From contig JAABQV010000011.1 of assembly GCA_011391255.1 (NCBI GenBank), positions 1 through 64,000 of the forward strand: a stretch of 64,000 nucleotides of DNA. Direction: 5' to 3'. The notes beneath the pieces were generated by a model, which worked only from the letters and a program-made list of their open reading frames with translations, was not told the DNA's origin and made no database searches. Both the position numbers and the translations under genes were made by a program. Shown one piece after another: positions 17,969 to 27,758 of this stretch; the stretch's first letter is position 1; each line of letters opens with the position of its first letter. Origin of the DNA: Dechloromonas sp. (GTDB taxonomy: Bacteria > Pseudomonadota > Gammaproteobacteria > Burkholderiales > Rhodocyclaceae).

Positions 17969-18451
17969 TTATTCGGCCAGCCAGTGGCCTGATTTCCCGC
18001 CACGTTTTTCGAGCAGGCGGACGCCGTCGATGCGCATGCCACGGTCAACGGCTTTCAGCATGTCATAAATGGTCAAAAGGCCAATGCTGGCGGCAGTCAG
18101 GGCTTCCATTTCAATGCCGGTGCGGCCGAAACATTCGGCAGTGACTTCGCAATGCACGGCATGCTTTTCTTCGTCGATGACAAATTCTGCAGCGACGCGG
18201 GTCAATGCCAGCGGGTGGCAAAGTGGGATCAGCTCGCCGGTGCGCTTGGCAGCCTGGATCGCCGCAATTCGCGCAATGCCTAGAACGTCACCTTTTTTGG
18301 ATGTGCCACCACGCACGAGGTCAAGCGTCGTTGCCTGCATGTAAATTGTGCCGCCGGCACGGGCTAAACGGGCGGTTTCCGCCTTACTGCCAACATCGAC
18401 CATGTGAGCCTGGCCGGCGCTGTCAAAATGAGTCAGAGTTTGATTGGTCAC
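17969..18451 (-). CDS. moaC: Cyclic pyranopterin monophosphate synthase MoaC
   Basis: This 160-residue enzyme works with MoaA in the first step of molybdenum cofactor synthesis, converting the GTP-derived intermediate to cyclic pyranopterin monophosphate. Signature stretches are [30 protein letters not shown] and [20 protein letters not shown], followed by a Lys-rich SGHW end. The cofactor is needed by NapA. It is a single gene, convergent with csp and divergent from the BepA-like protease. Confidence 0.95.
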   Translation of the reverse strand: MTNQTLTHFDSAGQAHMVDVGSKAETARLARAGGTIYMQATTLDLVRGGTSKKGDVLGIARIAAIQAAKRTGELIPLCHPLALTRVAAEFVIDEEKHAVHCEVTAECFGRTGIEMEALTAASIGLLTIYDMLKAVDRGMRIDGVRLLEKRGGKSGHWLAE

Positions 18452-18517
18452 AATGGCTTACTTTTGGTTACGAGTTATCCAACAAGCCGTTCGATAGGCT
18501 GAGCTATCATAACATTC

Positions 18518-19969
18518 ATGCGTATTTTCCAGCGTTTCGTGAGCGGACTTCTGGCGTTCAGCCTTGCCATGGCTCCGTTGCGCGCCAATGATCTCCCGGA
18601 GCTGGGCGATGTCGCGAGCAATGAATTGTCGCTGGCCACCGAGAAAAAAATCGGCCAGAAGATCATGCATGAGATTCGCTGGCGGGACCCGGCTTACCTT
18701 GATGACCCGGACGTAGAGGCTTATCTCAATCAGATTGGCGGCCAACTCGCTGCCGCAAGTAACGACCCCGGTTTAGGTTTCTATTTTTTCCCGATTAATG
18801 ATCAGAGTATCAACGCGTTTGCCATGCCGGGCGGCTACATCGGCGTGCATGTTGGGTTGATTCTGTCGGCACAGAGCGAATCAGAGTTGGCTGGCGTGCT
18901 CGCGCATGAGATTTCTCACGTTACCCAGCGGCATATCTCCCGCCAGGTTTATAACTCGAAGCAAGTCGGCATGGCATCGATGTTGGCGATGGGCTTGGCG
19001 CTGCTGGCTGCGCGTTCCAACGGCCAGGTGGCCAGTGCGGCGATCGTCGGTGCGCAAGCCGGCGCAATCTCCTCGCAACTGGCGTTTTCCCGTGATTTTG
19101 AGCGCGAAGCTGATCGCATGGGCTTTGATACGCTCGGCAAGGCAGGTTTTGACGTGCGTGGTATGGGCGCCTTCTTTGAGCGCCTGCAAAAGTCAGTACG
19201 TCTTTATGAAAACAATGCAACGGTTTATCTGCGCACTCACCCGTTGACCGGCGAACGCCTGTCCGACATACAGAACCGCGAGCAGGCAGTAGCCTATCGG
19301 CAGGTGGTGGATAGTGCGGATTTTCTGCTGACCCGCGCCAAGTTGCGCGCCATGCTTGGTACAGCCGAGGAGGCGGTGAATGACTTTGAGGGCTTACTGC
19401 GCGACAAGAAATTTGCATCTGAGAGTGCTGCTTATTTTGGCTTGTCGATCGCCCAGGTACGCAATCGGGAGTGGGCGGCGGCCGAGACTTCATTACTCAA
19501 TGCGCAAAAATTCAGGATGCCATCGGCCATGCTTGAGCGCCAAATGGCCGAGATCAAATTGGCACAGGGCGATAGCGCCAAAGCACTGGCCTTGTACCAT
19601 GAGGCAATGGTGCGCTATCCGCTTAATCAGGCGTTAATCTATGGCAATGGGCAGGCGCTGATCAAGCTGAAACGCTACGATCAGGCCTTGCGGTTTTGCG
19701 AAGCCCAACTACGCAACTACCCACAGGATTTGCGTTTGCACAAGATGCGCGCGGAGAGCTTTGCCGGGCTTGGGCGCGGCGCCCAGCAGCATCAGGCGCT
19801 GGCCGAGGTTTTTGCCTTGCAGGGGCAGACGGCGGGCGCGATTGAGCAGTTGCAGCACGCGCGAAGTGCGGGTGACGCGAATTTCTATGAGCAGTCGGTG
19901 ATTGATGCGCGGATGCGAGAATTTCAAAAGCGCCTGGCGGATGAGCAAAAAGAAAAGCGGAATTGGTAG
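18518..19969 (+). CDS. bepA: Periplasmic M48 metalloprotease with TPR repeats (BepA/YfgC-like)
   Basis: This 483-residue protein has a signal peptide (about 1-23, cut near LRAND). The zinc protease domain carries HEISH (about 131-135) and a downstream Glu in DFEREADRMGFD. A C-terminal TPR-like region (about 290-480) follows. This is the BepA layout; BepA helps assemble and quality-control outer-membrane proteins such as LptD. It is divergent from moaC, and tusA-like follows 48 bases later. The family is secure; orthology to BepA is likely but not proven. Confidence 0.88.
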   Translation: MRIFQRFVSGLLAFSLAMAPLRANDLPELGDVASNELSLATEKKIGQKIMHEIRWRDPAYLDDPDVEAYLNQIGGQLAAASNDPGLGFYFFPINDQSINAFAMPGGYIGVHVGLILSAQSESELAGVLAHEISHVTQRHISRQVYNSKQVGMASMLAMGLALLAARSNGQVASAAIVGAQAGAISSQLAFSRDFEREADRMGFDTLGKAGFDVRGMGAFFERLQKSVRLYENNATVYLRTHPLTGERLSDIQNREQAVAYRQVVDSADFLLTRAKLRAMLGTAEEAVNDFEGLLRDKKFASESAAYFGLSIAQVRNREWAAAETSLLNAQKFRMPSAMLERQMAEIKLAQGDSAKALALYHEAMVRYPLNQALIYGNGQALIKLKRYDQALRFCEAQLRNYPQDLRLHKMRAESFAGLGRGAQQHQALAEVFALQGQTAGAIEQLQHARSAGDANFYEQSVIDARMREFQKRLADEQKEKRNW

Positions 19970-20017
19970 CGGCGAAATTGGCAGTAAAATCAGCCTCCCG
20001 ACCTGGATGGAAAAATT

Positions 20018-20245
20018 ATGGAATTCGATCGAGAATTAGACGTCAAGAATCTTGCCTGCCCGTTGCCGATTTTGCGCACAAAGAAGTTGCTGGCTGAAAT
20101 GGAGTCCGGGCAGGTCTTGCGGATTCAAGTGACTGACGCCGGCTCGCTCAAGGATTTTCCGGTTTTCGCCAAACAGTCCGGTAACGAACTGGTTGGGCAA
20201 AGGGAAGAAAATCGCGTGTTCGAGTATTTCATTAAGCGAAAATAA
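20018..20245 (+). CDS. tusA: TusA-like sulfurtransferase
   Basis: This is a 75-residue SirA/TusA fold protein. The sulfur-carrying Cys lies in the family CPxP motif, ACPLPILRTKK (about 13-23). TusA proteins relay persulfide sulfur to tRNA thiolation, Moco synthesis or sulfur oxidation; the partner here is unknown. It is upstream of pabB-pabC, whose coding sequence seems to begin at or across its stop codon. Confidence 0.88.
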   Translation: MEFDRELDVKNLACPLPILRTKKLLAEMESGQVLRIQVTDAGSLKDFPVFAKQSGNELVGQREENRVFEYFIKRK

Positions 20246-20319
20246 GCGCCTCTTTCCACGCGTTTTTTGAAGATCGGCGGGCGCCTGCGGGTGAGCCCGC
20301 CGCTTGGCTTTTTGAGGGC

Positions 20320-21987
20320 TTGGTCGATTGCCTTACGGTGTGCGATCTGGCAAGTTTGGATAGCGCGTTGGCCGCGATTGAACAAACTAATCTTTGGACA
20401 GTTGCCGCGCTTGAGTACGAACTTGGCTACCTGTTTGAGCCAGCAGGGGCGCCCGCCGCCTGGCAAGCAGATCAAGAACCACGCCTGGCTAGGTTTTGGC
20501 GTTTTGAGCGCTGTTTGGTGCTTGATGCTGTTGCGGCTGAGGCTTGGTTGATTGCAAATGCCGGAGAGATGCCGGCCGGTGTTGCCAACCTGCAATCGGG
20601 GATTTCCGAAGCCAGTTACCTGACCGGGGTGCAGTGCATTCAGGACTATATTGCTGATGGCGATTGCTACCAGGTAAATTTCACCTTCCCGCTTAATTTT
20701 GAATGGTTCGGCTCGCCCCTAGCCTTGTATTCCCGTCTGCGCGAGCGCCAGCCGGTCAGCTATGGCGGCTTTGTTGGTGATGCTGATGGCGGCCTTGTTT
20801 CCCTGTCGCCAGAGTTGTTCCTTGCACGACACGGTGATCGCTTGCAGACGCGGCCGATGAAGGGAACGGCGGCCAAAGACTTGCCCGCCGGGCATCTGTT
20901 ACGGTCAACCAAGGATTTGGCCGAAAATTTAATGATTGTCGATCTCTTGCGCAACGATCTCGGGCGAATTGCCGAAAATGGCAGTGTTGTGGTCGACCGG
21001 TTATTTGATATTGAGGAGTATCCGACTGTCTGGCAGATGGTTTCTGAAGTGTCTGCCCGCGTACCCGGGCGGCATTTTGGTGACATCGTGCGTGCCCTGT
21101 TCCCCTGTGGCTCGATTACCGGCGCGCCAAAAATTCGCGCCATGCAGGTTGCTGCCGATCTTGAGAGCACACCGCGTGGTGCTTATACCGGTGCCCTTGG
21201 CTGGCTCGCACCGAGCGGAGACTTACGGCTGAACGTCGCGATCCGCACGCTGGAACTGGCCAAGGATGGTCGCGGTAAACTCGGTGTGGGCAGCGGTATT
21301 GTGGCCGATTCGGTGCCAGCTGATGAATGGCAGGAGTGTTTGCTCAAGGCGAATTTTCTGCGTGACTGTGATCCCGGCTTGAAGTTGATCGAAACCCTGC
21401 GCCGGGAGGGCGGGGTATATCCGATGTGGGCCGGACATCTGGCTCGCCTGAAGCGTTCAGCTGCCTATTTTGGTTTTCCGCTTGATGAGCAATTGTTGTT
21501 CAGGGAGTTAGGGCGGCAACCGGCCAAGGGAACCTGGCGGGTGCGCCTGACGCTCGACAAGGCGGGCGTTATCGAATTGCAGGCGGTGGCTTTTGATGGG
21601 GCTGCACCCGAGAGGTACCTTGCTGCACTGGCCAAACAACGAATTGATTCAGGTGATGAGCTGCGTCGCCACAAGACAACGTCGCGCGCGATTTATGATG
21701 CGGCTTTGGCATCAATTGCGCATCAGGCCAACATTTTTGACTTAATTTTTCTCAACGAACGGGGCGAGGTGGCCGAGGGGGCGCGAAGCAATGTATTCGT
21801 TGAGCATGATGGCGTGCTACTCACGCCACCACTGAGCAGTGGGGCGCTTCCCGGTGTCTTACGCGCCGGCCTGCTGGCTGATGGGCGCGCCAGAGAGGCG
21901 GTTTTGACTCCGGCCGATTTGCGGGCCGGATTTTTGCTGGGAAATGCCTTGCGCGGCCTGATCCGGGTCGCCGGAATCGCCGCTTGA
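20320..21987 (+). CDS. pabB: Fused aminodeoxychorismate synthase component I / 4-amino-4-deoxychorismate lyase (PabB-PabC)
   Basis: This protein of at least 555 residues joins two steps of p-aminobenzoate (folate) synthesis. The PabB part (about 1-350) has chorismate-binding segments: SLSPELFLAR, RPMKGTAAKD, ENLMIVDLLRNDLGRIA, PCGSITGAPKIRAMQ and GVGSGIVADS. The C-terminal PLP-dependent lyase part (about 355-555) has HKTTSRAIYD, FLNERGEVAEGARSNVF and LPGVLRAGLL. The only canonical start in frame is TTG 20320, which has no spaced ribosome site. Translation of 20236-20319 gives family-like residues (FFEDRRAPAGEPAAWLFEG), so the true start is probably upstream at a non-standard codon or hidden by a sequence error. 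Confidence 0.85.
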   Translation: MVDCLTVCDLASLDSALAAIEQTNLWTVAALEYELGYLFEPAGAPAAWQADQEPRLARFWRFERCLVLDAVAAEAWLIANAGEMPAGVANLQSGISEASYLTGVQCIQDYIADGDCYQVNFTFPLNFEWFGSPLALYSRLRERQPVSYGGFVGDADGGLVSLSPELFLARHGDRLQTRPMKGTAAKDLPAGHLLRSTKDLAENLMIVDLLRNDLGRIAENGSVVVDRLFDIEEYPTVWQMVSEVSARVPGRHFGDIVRALFPCGSITGAPKIRAMQVAADLESTPRGAYTGALGWLAPSGDLRLNVAIRTLELAKDGRGKLGVGSGIVADSVPADEWQECLLKANFLRDCDPGLKLIETLRREGGVYPMWAGHLARLKRSAAYFGFPLDEQLLFRELGRQPAKGTWRVRLTLDKAGVIELQAVAFDGAAPERYLAALAKQRIDSGDELRRHKTTSRAIYDAALASIAHQANIFDLIFLNERGEVAEGARSNVFVEHDGVLLTPPLSSGALPGVLRAGLLADGRAREAVLTPADLRAGFLLGNALRGLIRVAGIAA

Positions 21988-21991
21988 GACC

Positions 21992-22016
21992 CTATTTGCG
22001 CAGTTTGCGTAAATAG
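21992..22016. terminator. Hairpin between convergent pabB-pabC and the small membrane protein gene
   Basis: CTATTTGCGCA and TGCGTAAATAG form an 11-base stem with one G-U pair and a 3-base loop. It starts 5 bases after the pabB-pabC stop and covers the 3' end of the opposing gene. No long T-tract follows, so a bidirectional terminator role is only probable. Confidence 0.4.
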
Positions 22017-22468
22017 AGCCCGAGCAACGAAAAGAGGCCGGCGGCGACGCCGTAGAAGAACGCGCGCGGAACATCAATATCCTGATATTCAACAAGGATG
22101 GGTACCTCGTTTTCCACTTGGTAGCGGATCGTTGTCTGGAAATGCCACGAGGAAGCCTTGACTTCAATGATGCCTTTTACGGTCTTCCAATTCAGCCAGT
22201 TTTGTTCTTCCTCAAAATCGCCAGCAGGTTCGGGTGGCGTCAGCGAGGTGTAAAGACCTTTGGCCTTGGCATCGGCGAGATCCTTGTAGGCTAAACCGCA
22301 GATCTTATTGTCGGCACAGGTTGCGACGAGGCGGAATTCCGGTTTCCATTCATCGGTTTTGTCCCATGGCCAGGAGATCATGAAGGCGACGCTCCAGACG
22401 CCAACCAGTGCTGAGAAAATCATCAGTGCAATGAATATTTTGGCCAATAAGCCGCGTTTATCTTCCAT
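21992..22468 (-). CDS. Two-helix membrane protein of unknown function
   Basis: This 158-residue protein is not assigned to a family. It has a short cytoplasmic start, a membrane helix (about 10-32), a soluble stretch of about 95 residues with a cysteine pair (C51, C57) that would lie outside the membrane, and a second helix (about 135-152) ending in a basic tail, RKLRK. The soluble part is acidic and aromatic-rich. It lies 21 bases downstream of valS on the same strand and may be co-transcribed. Confidence 0.7.
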   Translation of the reverse strand: MEDKRGLLAKIFIALMIFSALVGVWSVAFMISWPWDKTDEWKPEFRLVATCADNKICGLAYKDLADAKAKGLYTSLTPPEPAGDFEEEQNWLNWKTVKGIIEVKASSWHFQTTIRYQVENEVPILVEYQDIDVPRAFFYGVAAGLFSLLGLYLRKLRK

Positions 22469-22489
22469 GTTTATCTTTTCTTTTTTCTC

Positions 22490-25330
22490 TTAGCCGAGTT
22501 TGGCTAGTTGGGGTTTCAGTTGTTCCAGGGTTGCTGAGAAATCAGCAAGGCGCTGTTTTTCCTGATCAATGACGGCGGTCGGGGCGCGGGCGACGAAGCT
22601 TTCGTTACCGAGTTTGTTGTTGGCGATTTCGATCTGCTTTTCGAGCTTTTCGATTTCCTTGGTCAAACGAATTTTCTCGGCGGCGATATCAATTTCCACC
22701 TTGAGCATCATCCGCGTTTCGCCGACGACGGCCACCGGTGCCATCGCATCGGCCGGCATGTCAGCCACCAGTTGTACCTCAGAGAGCTTACCCAGAGCTT
22801 GCAGGATCGGTGCGAACTCGGCGATGTCGGCGCCGCCATTGGCAACCAGTAGCGGCATGCGCAGAGCCGGCGAAACATTCATCTCGCCGCGCAGGTTGCG
22901 GCAGGCGTAGGTCAGGGCTTTGAGGCGCTCGACCTTGGCTTCTGAAACCGGGTCGATCTTGTACTCCTCGGCGCGCGGGTAGGCGGCGAGCATGATCGAG
23001 TCGTGCGTTTTGCGGCCGGCGATGGGGGCGACCGTCTGCCACAGTTCCTCGGTGATGAAAGGGATCAGCGGGTGAGCCAGGCGCAGCACGGCTTCCAGCG
23101 TGCGCACCAACGTCCGGCGGGCGCCGCGCTGCTGGGCGTCGTTGCCGGTCTGGATCTCGACCTTGGCGATTTCCAGATACCAGTCGCAGAACTCGTCCCA
23201 GATGAATTTGTAGATGGTTTGAGCAATCAGATCGAAACGGTAGTCGGTGAAGTGCTGCTCGATTTCCTGTTCTGTACGCTGTAGCTGGCTGACGATCCAG
23301 CGGTCGGCGAAGCTGAATTTGAGACGTTTTTCACCGTCGACCGTACAAGACCCATCGGCACCTTGCTGGTGATCCAGCGCCAGGTCGTGGCCCTCGACAT
23401 TCATCAGCACGAAGCGCGTGGCGTTCCACAGCTTGTTGCAGAAATTGCGGTAACCGTCGCAGCGGTTGAGGTCGAACTTGATGTCGCGACCCGGACTGGC
23501 GAGCGACGCGAAGGTGAAGCGCAGGGCGTCGGTGCCGAAGGAGGCGATGCCTTCCGGGAATTCCTTCTTTGTCTTCTTGGCGATGCTTTCCGCCTGCTTC
23601 GGGTTCATCAGGCCGGTCGTGCGCTTTTCGATCAGCGCATCGAGGCCGATGCCGTCGATCAGGTCGATCGGGTCGAGCACATTGCCCTTCGACTTCGACA
23701 TCTTCTGGCCTTCGCCATCGCGGATCAGGCCGTGCACATAGACGTGCTTGAACGGGATCTGGCCGGTGATCTGCTTGGTCATCATGACCATGCGGGCGAC
23801 CCAGAAGAAGATGATGTCGAAGCCGGTGACCAGCACGGTCGACGGCAAATATTGCTGCAAAATCGGGTTGGCCGCGTCGATGGCCTCGTCGCCCGTCCAG
23901 TCCAGCGTCGAGAACGGCCACAGGGCGGACGAGAACCAGGTGTCGAGGACGTCTTCGTCACGGCTCAGCGTGCCGGTGTAGCCCTGCCTGGCCGCTTCGG
24001 CCTTGGCTTCAGCCTCGCTGTGAGCGACAAAAACCTGACCGTCGTCGCCGTACCAGGCCGGAATCTGGTGGCCCCACCACAGCTGGCGGGAAATACACCA
24101 GTCCTGGATGTTGTTCAGCCACTGGTTGTAGGTATTGACCCAGTTTTCCGGGTAGAACTTGATCTCGCCGGAATGGACGACGTCGAGCGCCTTCTCGGTG
24201 ATCGACTTGCCGTCATTGCCCGGCTTCGACATGGCGACGAACCACTGGTCGGTGAGCATCGGCTCGATGACCACATTAGTCCGGTCGCCGCGCGGCACCT
24301 TGAGTTTGTGTTTGTCGGTTTTTTCGAGGATGCCGAGGGCTTCGAGGTCGGCGACAACGGCCTTGCGGGCGTCGAAACGGTCGAGGCCGCGGTATTTCTC
24401 GGGGGCGTTCTCGTTGATCTTGGCGTCTAGCGTCAGGATCGAAATCATCGGCAGGCTATGACGCTGGCCGACGGCATAGTCGTTGAAGTCATGAGCCGGC
24501 GTGACCTTGACGCAGCCGGTGCCGAATTCGAGATCGACGTAGCTGTCGGCAATGATCGGGATTTCGAGGTCGGTCAGCGGCAACTTCACCATCTTGCCGA
24601 TCATGTGCTTGTAGCGCTCGTCTTCCGGATGAACCATGACGGCGGTGTCGCCAAGCATGGTTTCCGGCCGCGTCGTCGCAACGACCAGGCTATCCGAGCC
24701 GTCGGCCAGCGGGTAGCGGATGTGCCACATGAAGCCGTCTTCTTCTTCCTGCACGACTTCGAGGTCGGAAACGGCGGTATTGAGCTTCGGGTCCCAGTTC
24801 ACCAGGCGCTTGCCGCGGTAGATCAGGCCTTCGTTGAACAGGCGGACGAAGGTTTCGGTGACGACCTTGTTGAGACCGGCATCCATCGTGAAGCGCTCGC
24901 GCTTCCAGTCCGGGCTGGTGCCCATGCGGCGCATCTGCTTGGTGATGGTGTTGCCGGAGTATTCTTTCCATTCCCAGACCTTTTCCAGGAACTTCTCGCG
25001 GCCGAGGTCATGGCGCGAAATGCCTTGGGCGTCCAGTTGGCGCTCAACGACGATCTGCGTCGCGATGCCGGCATGGTCGGTGCCCGGCTGCCACAGCGTG
25101 TTGTGGCCGCGCATCCGGTAGTAGCGGGTCAGCGCGTCCATCAGCGTCTGGTTGAAGCCATGGCCCATGTGCAGCGTGCCGGTGACGTTCGGCGGTGGCA
25201 GCAGGATGCAGAAGTTTTCGTCAGCTGCCTTGCTGCGGTCAACGCCGGCAGCGAAGTAATTTTTTGCTTCCCATTCGGGGTACCAGCGGCGTTCAATCTC
25301 GGCCGGTTCAAAGGATTTTGCGAGTTCCAT
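22490..25330 (-). CDS. valS: Valyl-tRNA synthetase ValS
   Basis: This 946-residue class I synthetase charges tRNA-Val. The HIGH-type motif is HMGH (54-57) within [14 protein letters not shown]. The editing domain follows ([13 protein letters not shown] near 215), and KMSKSKGN lies near 542. A C-terminal coiled coil (about 880-946) is typical of ValS. Length is normal. It is preceded by a small unknown gene and holC on the same strand, a common proteobacterial holC-valS order. Confidence 0.97.
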   Translation of the reverse strand: MELAKSFEPAEIERRWYPEWEAKNYFAAGVDRSKAADENFCILLPPPNVTGTLHMGHGFNQTLMDALTRYYRMRGHNTLWQPGTDHAGIATQIVVERQLDAQGISRHDLGREKFLEKVWEWKEYSGNTITKQMRRMGTSPDWKRERFTMDAGLNKVVTETFVRLFNEGLIYRGKRLVNWDPKLNTAVSDLEVVQEEEDGFMWHIRYPLADGSDSLVVATTRPETMLGDTAVMVHPEDERYKHMIGKMVKLPLTDLEIPIIADSYVDLEFGTGCVKVTPAHDFNDYAVGQRHSLPMISILTLDAKINENAPEKYRGLDRFDARKAVVADLEALGILEKTDKHKLKVPRGDRTNVVIEPMLTDQWFVAMSKPGNDGKSITEKALDVVHSGEIKFYPENWVNTYNQWLNNIQDWCISRQLWWGHQIPAWYGDDGQVFVAHSEAEAKAEAARQGYTGTLSRDEDVLDTWFSSALWPFSTLDWTGDEAIDAANPILQQYLPSTVLVTGFDIIFFWVARMVMMTKQITGQIPFKHVYVHGLIRDGEGQKMSKSKGNVLDPIDLIDGIGLDALIEKRTTGLMNPKQAESIAKKTKKEFPEGIASFGTDALRFTFASLASPGRDIKFDLNRCDGYRNFCNKLWNATRFVLMNVEGHDLALDHQQGADGSCTVDGEKRLKFSFADRWIVSQLQRTEQEIEQHFTDYRFDLIAQTIYKFIWDEFCDWYLEIAKVEIQTGNDAQQRGARRTLVRTLEAVLRLAHPLIPFITEELWQTVAPIAGRKTHDSIMLAAYPRAEEYKIDPVSEAKVERLKALTYACRNLRGEMNVSPALRMPLLVANGGADIAEFAPILQALGKLSEVQLVADMPADAMAPVAVVGETRMMLKVEIDIAAEKIRLTKEIEKLEKQIEIANNKLGNESFVARAPTAVIDQEKQRLADFSATLEQLKPQLAKLG

Positions 25331-25395
25331 GGGCTTATTGGAAATGGGGAAAGCCCGCGATTATACCGGAGCGCCGCCCCGGCCTCGCCGCGATC

Positions 25396-25761
25396 TCAGT
25401 CGCGTGGCTGCAAGCTGGCGATCATTTCCTGTTCGGCGAGAAAGTCGCGAACGGTAGATTCGATGATGCGCGGCAATTCAGCAGCCAGTCGCTGTTCAAC
25501 CCGGCGTGCCAATTCGTGCGCCAGAATGTCTCGCATGCTCGCTGCCAGAGCCGGATCCGGGAGTTCGGCTGCGACCACTTCAGCTAACGGTGCGACTTCG
25601 AGTTCAACAGTTGCAGGTAAGGCCTCGATATCGAGAAGAACCGGGAAATCCTCTTCGTCATCCACTGTGTCGGTGAGGACGGGCACATCCTCCAAATCGG
25701 TATTGGTGTTGCGCCGCCGCTGCATCAGCGCATCGGCACGGGCAAGGATGGGGCTGGGCAC
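25396..25761 (-). CDS. Small acidic protein of unknown function between holC and valS
   Basis: This 121-residue protein has no recognised family. I chose GTG 25761 because AGGAAG lies about 6 bases upstream and the start falls just after the holC stop; a longer frame would run into holC. The N-terminal third has a basic patch (MQRRRN). The middle is strongly acidic (DLEDVPVLTDTVDDEEDF). The last 50 residues are amphipathic helical (MRDILAHELARRVEQRLA). This could be a protein-binding helix. It is probably in one operon with pepA, holC and valS. Confidence 0.68.
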   Translation of the reverse strand: MPSPILARADALMQRRRNTNTDLEDVPVLTDTVDDEEDFPVLLDIEALPATVELEVAPLAEVVAAELPDPALAASMRDILAHELARRVEQRLAAELPRIIESTVRDFLAEQEMIASLQPRD

Positions 25762-25771
25762 GTGGCTTCCT

Positions 25772-26194
25772 TTAGCGTTTGCTGAGGTCGAAATACTGCA
25801 CTTCGCAACCGCTGTCTTTATAAAACTTGACGCGGGCGCGGGCGGCGAGTTTGTCGTCTTCAGCCTGGCCGACAACTTCAATCAGCCTTTGAAAGCGCTG
25901 AAAACCGGGGGGCACTGAATGGTCGAGATTCATCAGGCGGTCGGTTTGTGCTGGCTGCTCGAGTTTGTCCGTAATTAAAACCGGAGTCTCGGCGGCGAGC
26001 GGCGAGTCAGCGCGGCAGTGCGGAACGAAGCCGAGTGACGGCTGCGTCCATAAGTGGCGGTCAAGGTTGTTGGCCAGCTCGCTTTCCGGTGCATAGACCA
26101 GCATCGGCTTTTTCTGGGCATAGGCGCCACCGAGCAGGGCGCAGGCAGCCGCTATTTTGTCAGCGGCGCCATGATAGAAAAAAACTTCGGTCAA
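25772..26194 (-). CDS. holC: DNA polymerase III chi subunit HolC
   Basis: This 140-residue chi subunit of the clamp-loader complex binds single-stranded DNA-binding protein and links it to the replisome. The sequence [27 protein letters not shown] and the central [21 protein letters not shown] fit the family, as does the [20 protein letters not shown] region. The start overlaps the pepA stop by 4 bases. The order pepA-holC-(unknown)-valS is conserved in many proteobacteria. Confidence 0.92.
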   Translation of the reverse strand: MTEVFFYHGAADKIAAACALLGGAYAQKKPMLVYAPESELANNLDRHLWTQPSLGFVPHCRADSPLAAETPVLITDKLEQPAQTDRLMNLDHSVPPGFQRFQRLIEVVGQAEDDKLAARARVKFYKDSGCEVQYFDLSKR

Positions 26195-27687
26195 TTCAGT
26201 TTGCCGGCGCGTTGCATCAGGTAATGCGTCAGCAAGGGCACCGGGCGACCCGTCGCGCCTTTGTCAGCCCCGGATTTCCAGGCTGTTCCGGCGATATCGA
26301 GGTGCGCCCACTCAAATTTTTTGGTAAAGCGCGAGAGGAAGCAGGCGGCAGTAATCGAGCCACCCCAGCGCCCGCCGATATTGCCCATGTCGGCAAACGG
26401 ACTCTTCAGCAACTCCTGATAGTCATCCCACAGCGGCATCTGCCAGGCGCGGTCGTAGGATTCGTCGCCGGCATCGAGCAGATCGCGGGCGAGGGCGTCC
26501 TTGTTGGAGAAAAGTCCGGTCGCGATATGGCCGAGCGCAACGACACAGGCGCCAGTGAGGGTGGCAACGTCGATGACGGTATCCGGCTCGAAACGCTCGG
26601 CGTAAGTCAGTGCATCACAGAGAATCAGGCGACCTTCGGCATCGGTATTGAGGATTTCAATGGTCTGGCCGGACATTGAGGTGACGATGTCGCCTGGCCG
26701 GGTTGCCATGCCGTCCGGCATGTTCTCGGTGGCGGGAACGACAATGGTCAGGTTGATCGGTAGCGCCATCCGGGCCACGGCCTGCATGGTGCCGAGGACG
26801 CTGGCGGCACCGCACATGTCGTACTTCATTTCATCCATCTCGGCACCCGGCTTCAGGGAAATGCCGCCGGTGTCGAAAGTGACGCCCTTGCCGACGAGAA
26901 CAACCGGTTTTTCGCTGGCTTTCGCTCCTTTGTAGGTGAGCACGATCAACTTGGGCGGCTGGCGTGAGCCCTGGGAAACCGAGAGCAGTGAGTGCATACT
27001 GAGTTTTTCCATGTCGGCGCGCTCAAGAATCTCGCAGCCGAGATTGAATTCCTTGGCCATTGCCTGCGCTTGCTCGGCCAGATAGGTCGGGTGGCAGATA
27101 TTGGCCGGCAGGTTGCCTAGGTCTTTGGTCAGCGCCATGCCTTCGGCAATCGCCAGGCCTTGCGCTAATGCTTCTTCGGCCTGCGCCAGTTCAGTGCGTC
27201 GGGAAACAGCAAAGGTAAGCTTGCGCAGCGGGCGCCGAACCTCGTCTTTTTTGCTCTTGAACTGTTCAAACTTGTAAGTGGCATCCAGCACAGCGACCGA
27301 AGCCTGGCGTACTCGCCAGGCAATACTGCGTTTTTTGACAGCGATTTCGGTCAGGAAAATGGAGGCGTCAGAGGCGCCGGTATCGTTTAGCGTTTTTACC
27401 GTTGTCCGGATCGCAGCGAGAAAATCTTTCTCGCGAAAATCTCTCTCCTTGCCCAATCCAACCAGCAAGACACGTTCGCTCAGCGTGCCCGGGACATTTT
27501 GCAAGAGCAGCGTGCTGCCGCCCTTGCCTTCCATATCGCCACGACGAATGATGGCGGAAATGTGGCCATCGGAGGATTTGTCGAGAATTTCGGCCGCCAA
27601 AGTCAGTTTTCTGGTCTCAAATACACCGACTACAATGCAGGCGCTGCGCTGCTTTTCCGGGCTACCACTTTTTATGCTAAATTCCAC
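26191..27687 (-). CDS. pepA: Leucyl aminopeptidase PepA
   Basis: This is a 498-residue M17 dimetallo aminopeptidase. It trims N-terminal residues from peptides; in E. coli PepA also binds DNA. Metal and catalytic residues are in [26 protein letters not shown] and [18 protein letters not shown]. The N-terminal domain (about 1-165) precedes the catalytic domain, and the length is normal. It is divergent from lptF with 71 bases between them, an arrangement shared with E. coli. Confidence 0.96.
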   Translation of the reverse strand: MEFSIKSGSPEKQRSACIVVGVFETRKLTLAAEILDKSSDGHISAIIRRGDMEGKGGSTLLLQNVPGTLSERVLLVGLGKERDFREKDFLAAIRTTVKTLNDTGASDASIFLTEIAVKKRSIAWRVRQASVAVLDATYKFEQFKSKKDEVRRPLRKLTFAVSRRTELAQAEEALAQGLAIAEGMALTKDLGNLPANICHPTYLAEQAQAMAKEFNLGCEILERADMEKLSMHSLLSVSQGSRQPPKLIVLTYKGAKASEKPVVLVGKGVTFDTGGISLKPGAEMDEMKYDMCGAASVLGTMQAVARMALPINLTIVVPATENMPDGMATRPGDIVTSMSGQTIEILNTDAEGRLILCDALTYAERFEPDTVIDVATLTGACVVALGHIATGLFSNKDALARDLLDAGDESYDRAWQMPLWDDYQELLKSPFADMGNIGGRWGGSITAACFLSRFTKKFEWAHLDIAGTAWKSGADKGATGRPVPLLTHYLMQRAGKLN

Positions 27688-27758
27688 AGGCTGCTCCTAA
27701 AGGGGAAGATTTCAGTATTCGCGGGATTATCCCTGCATTTTTTGGGTTTCGTCAAAGC

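Noticed and set aside
23363-24430. A 355-codon plus-strand frame opposite valS.
   Set aside because: Antisense to an essential, well-matched synthetase; composition (Val, Asp, Gly, Arg rich) is typical of a shadow frame.
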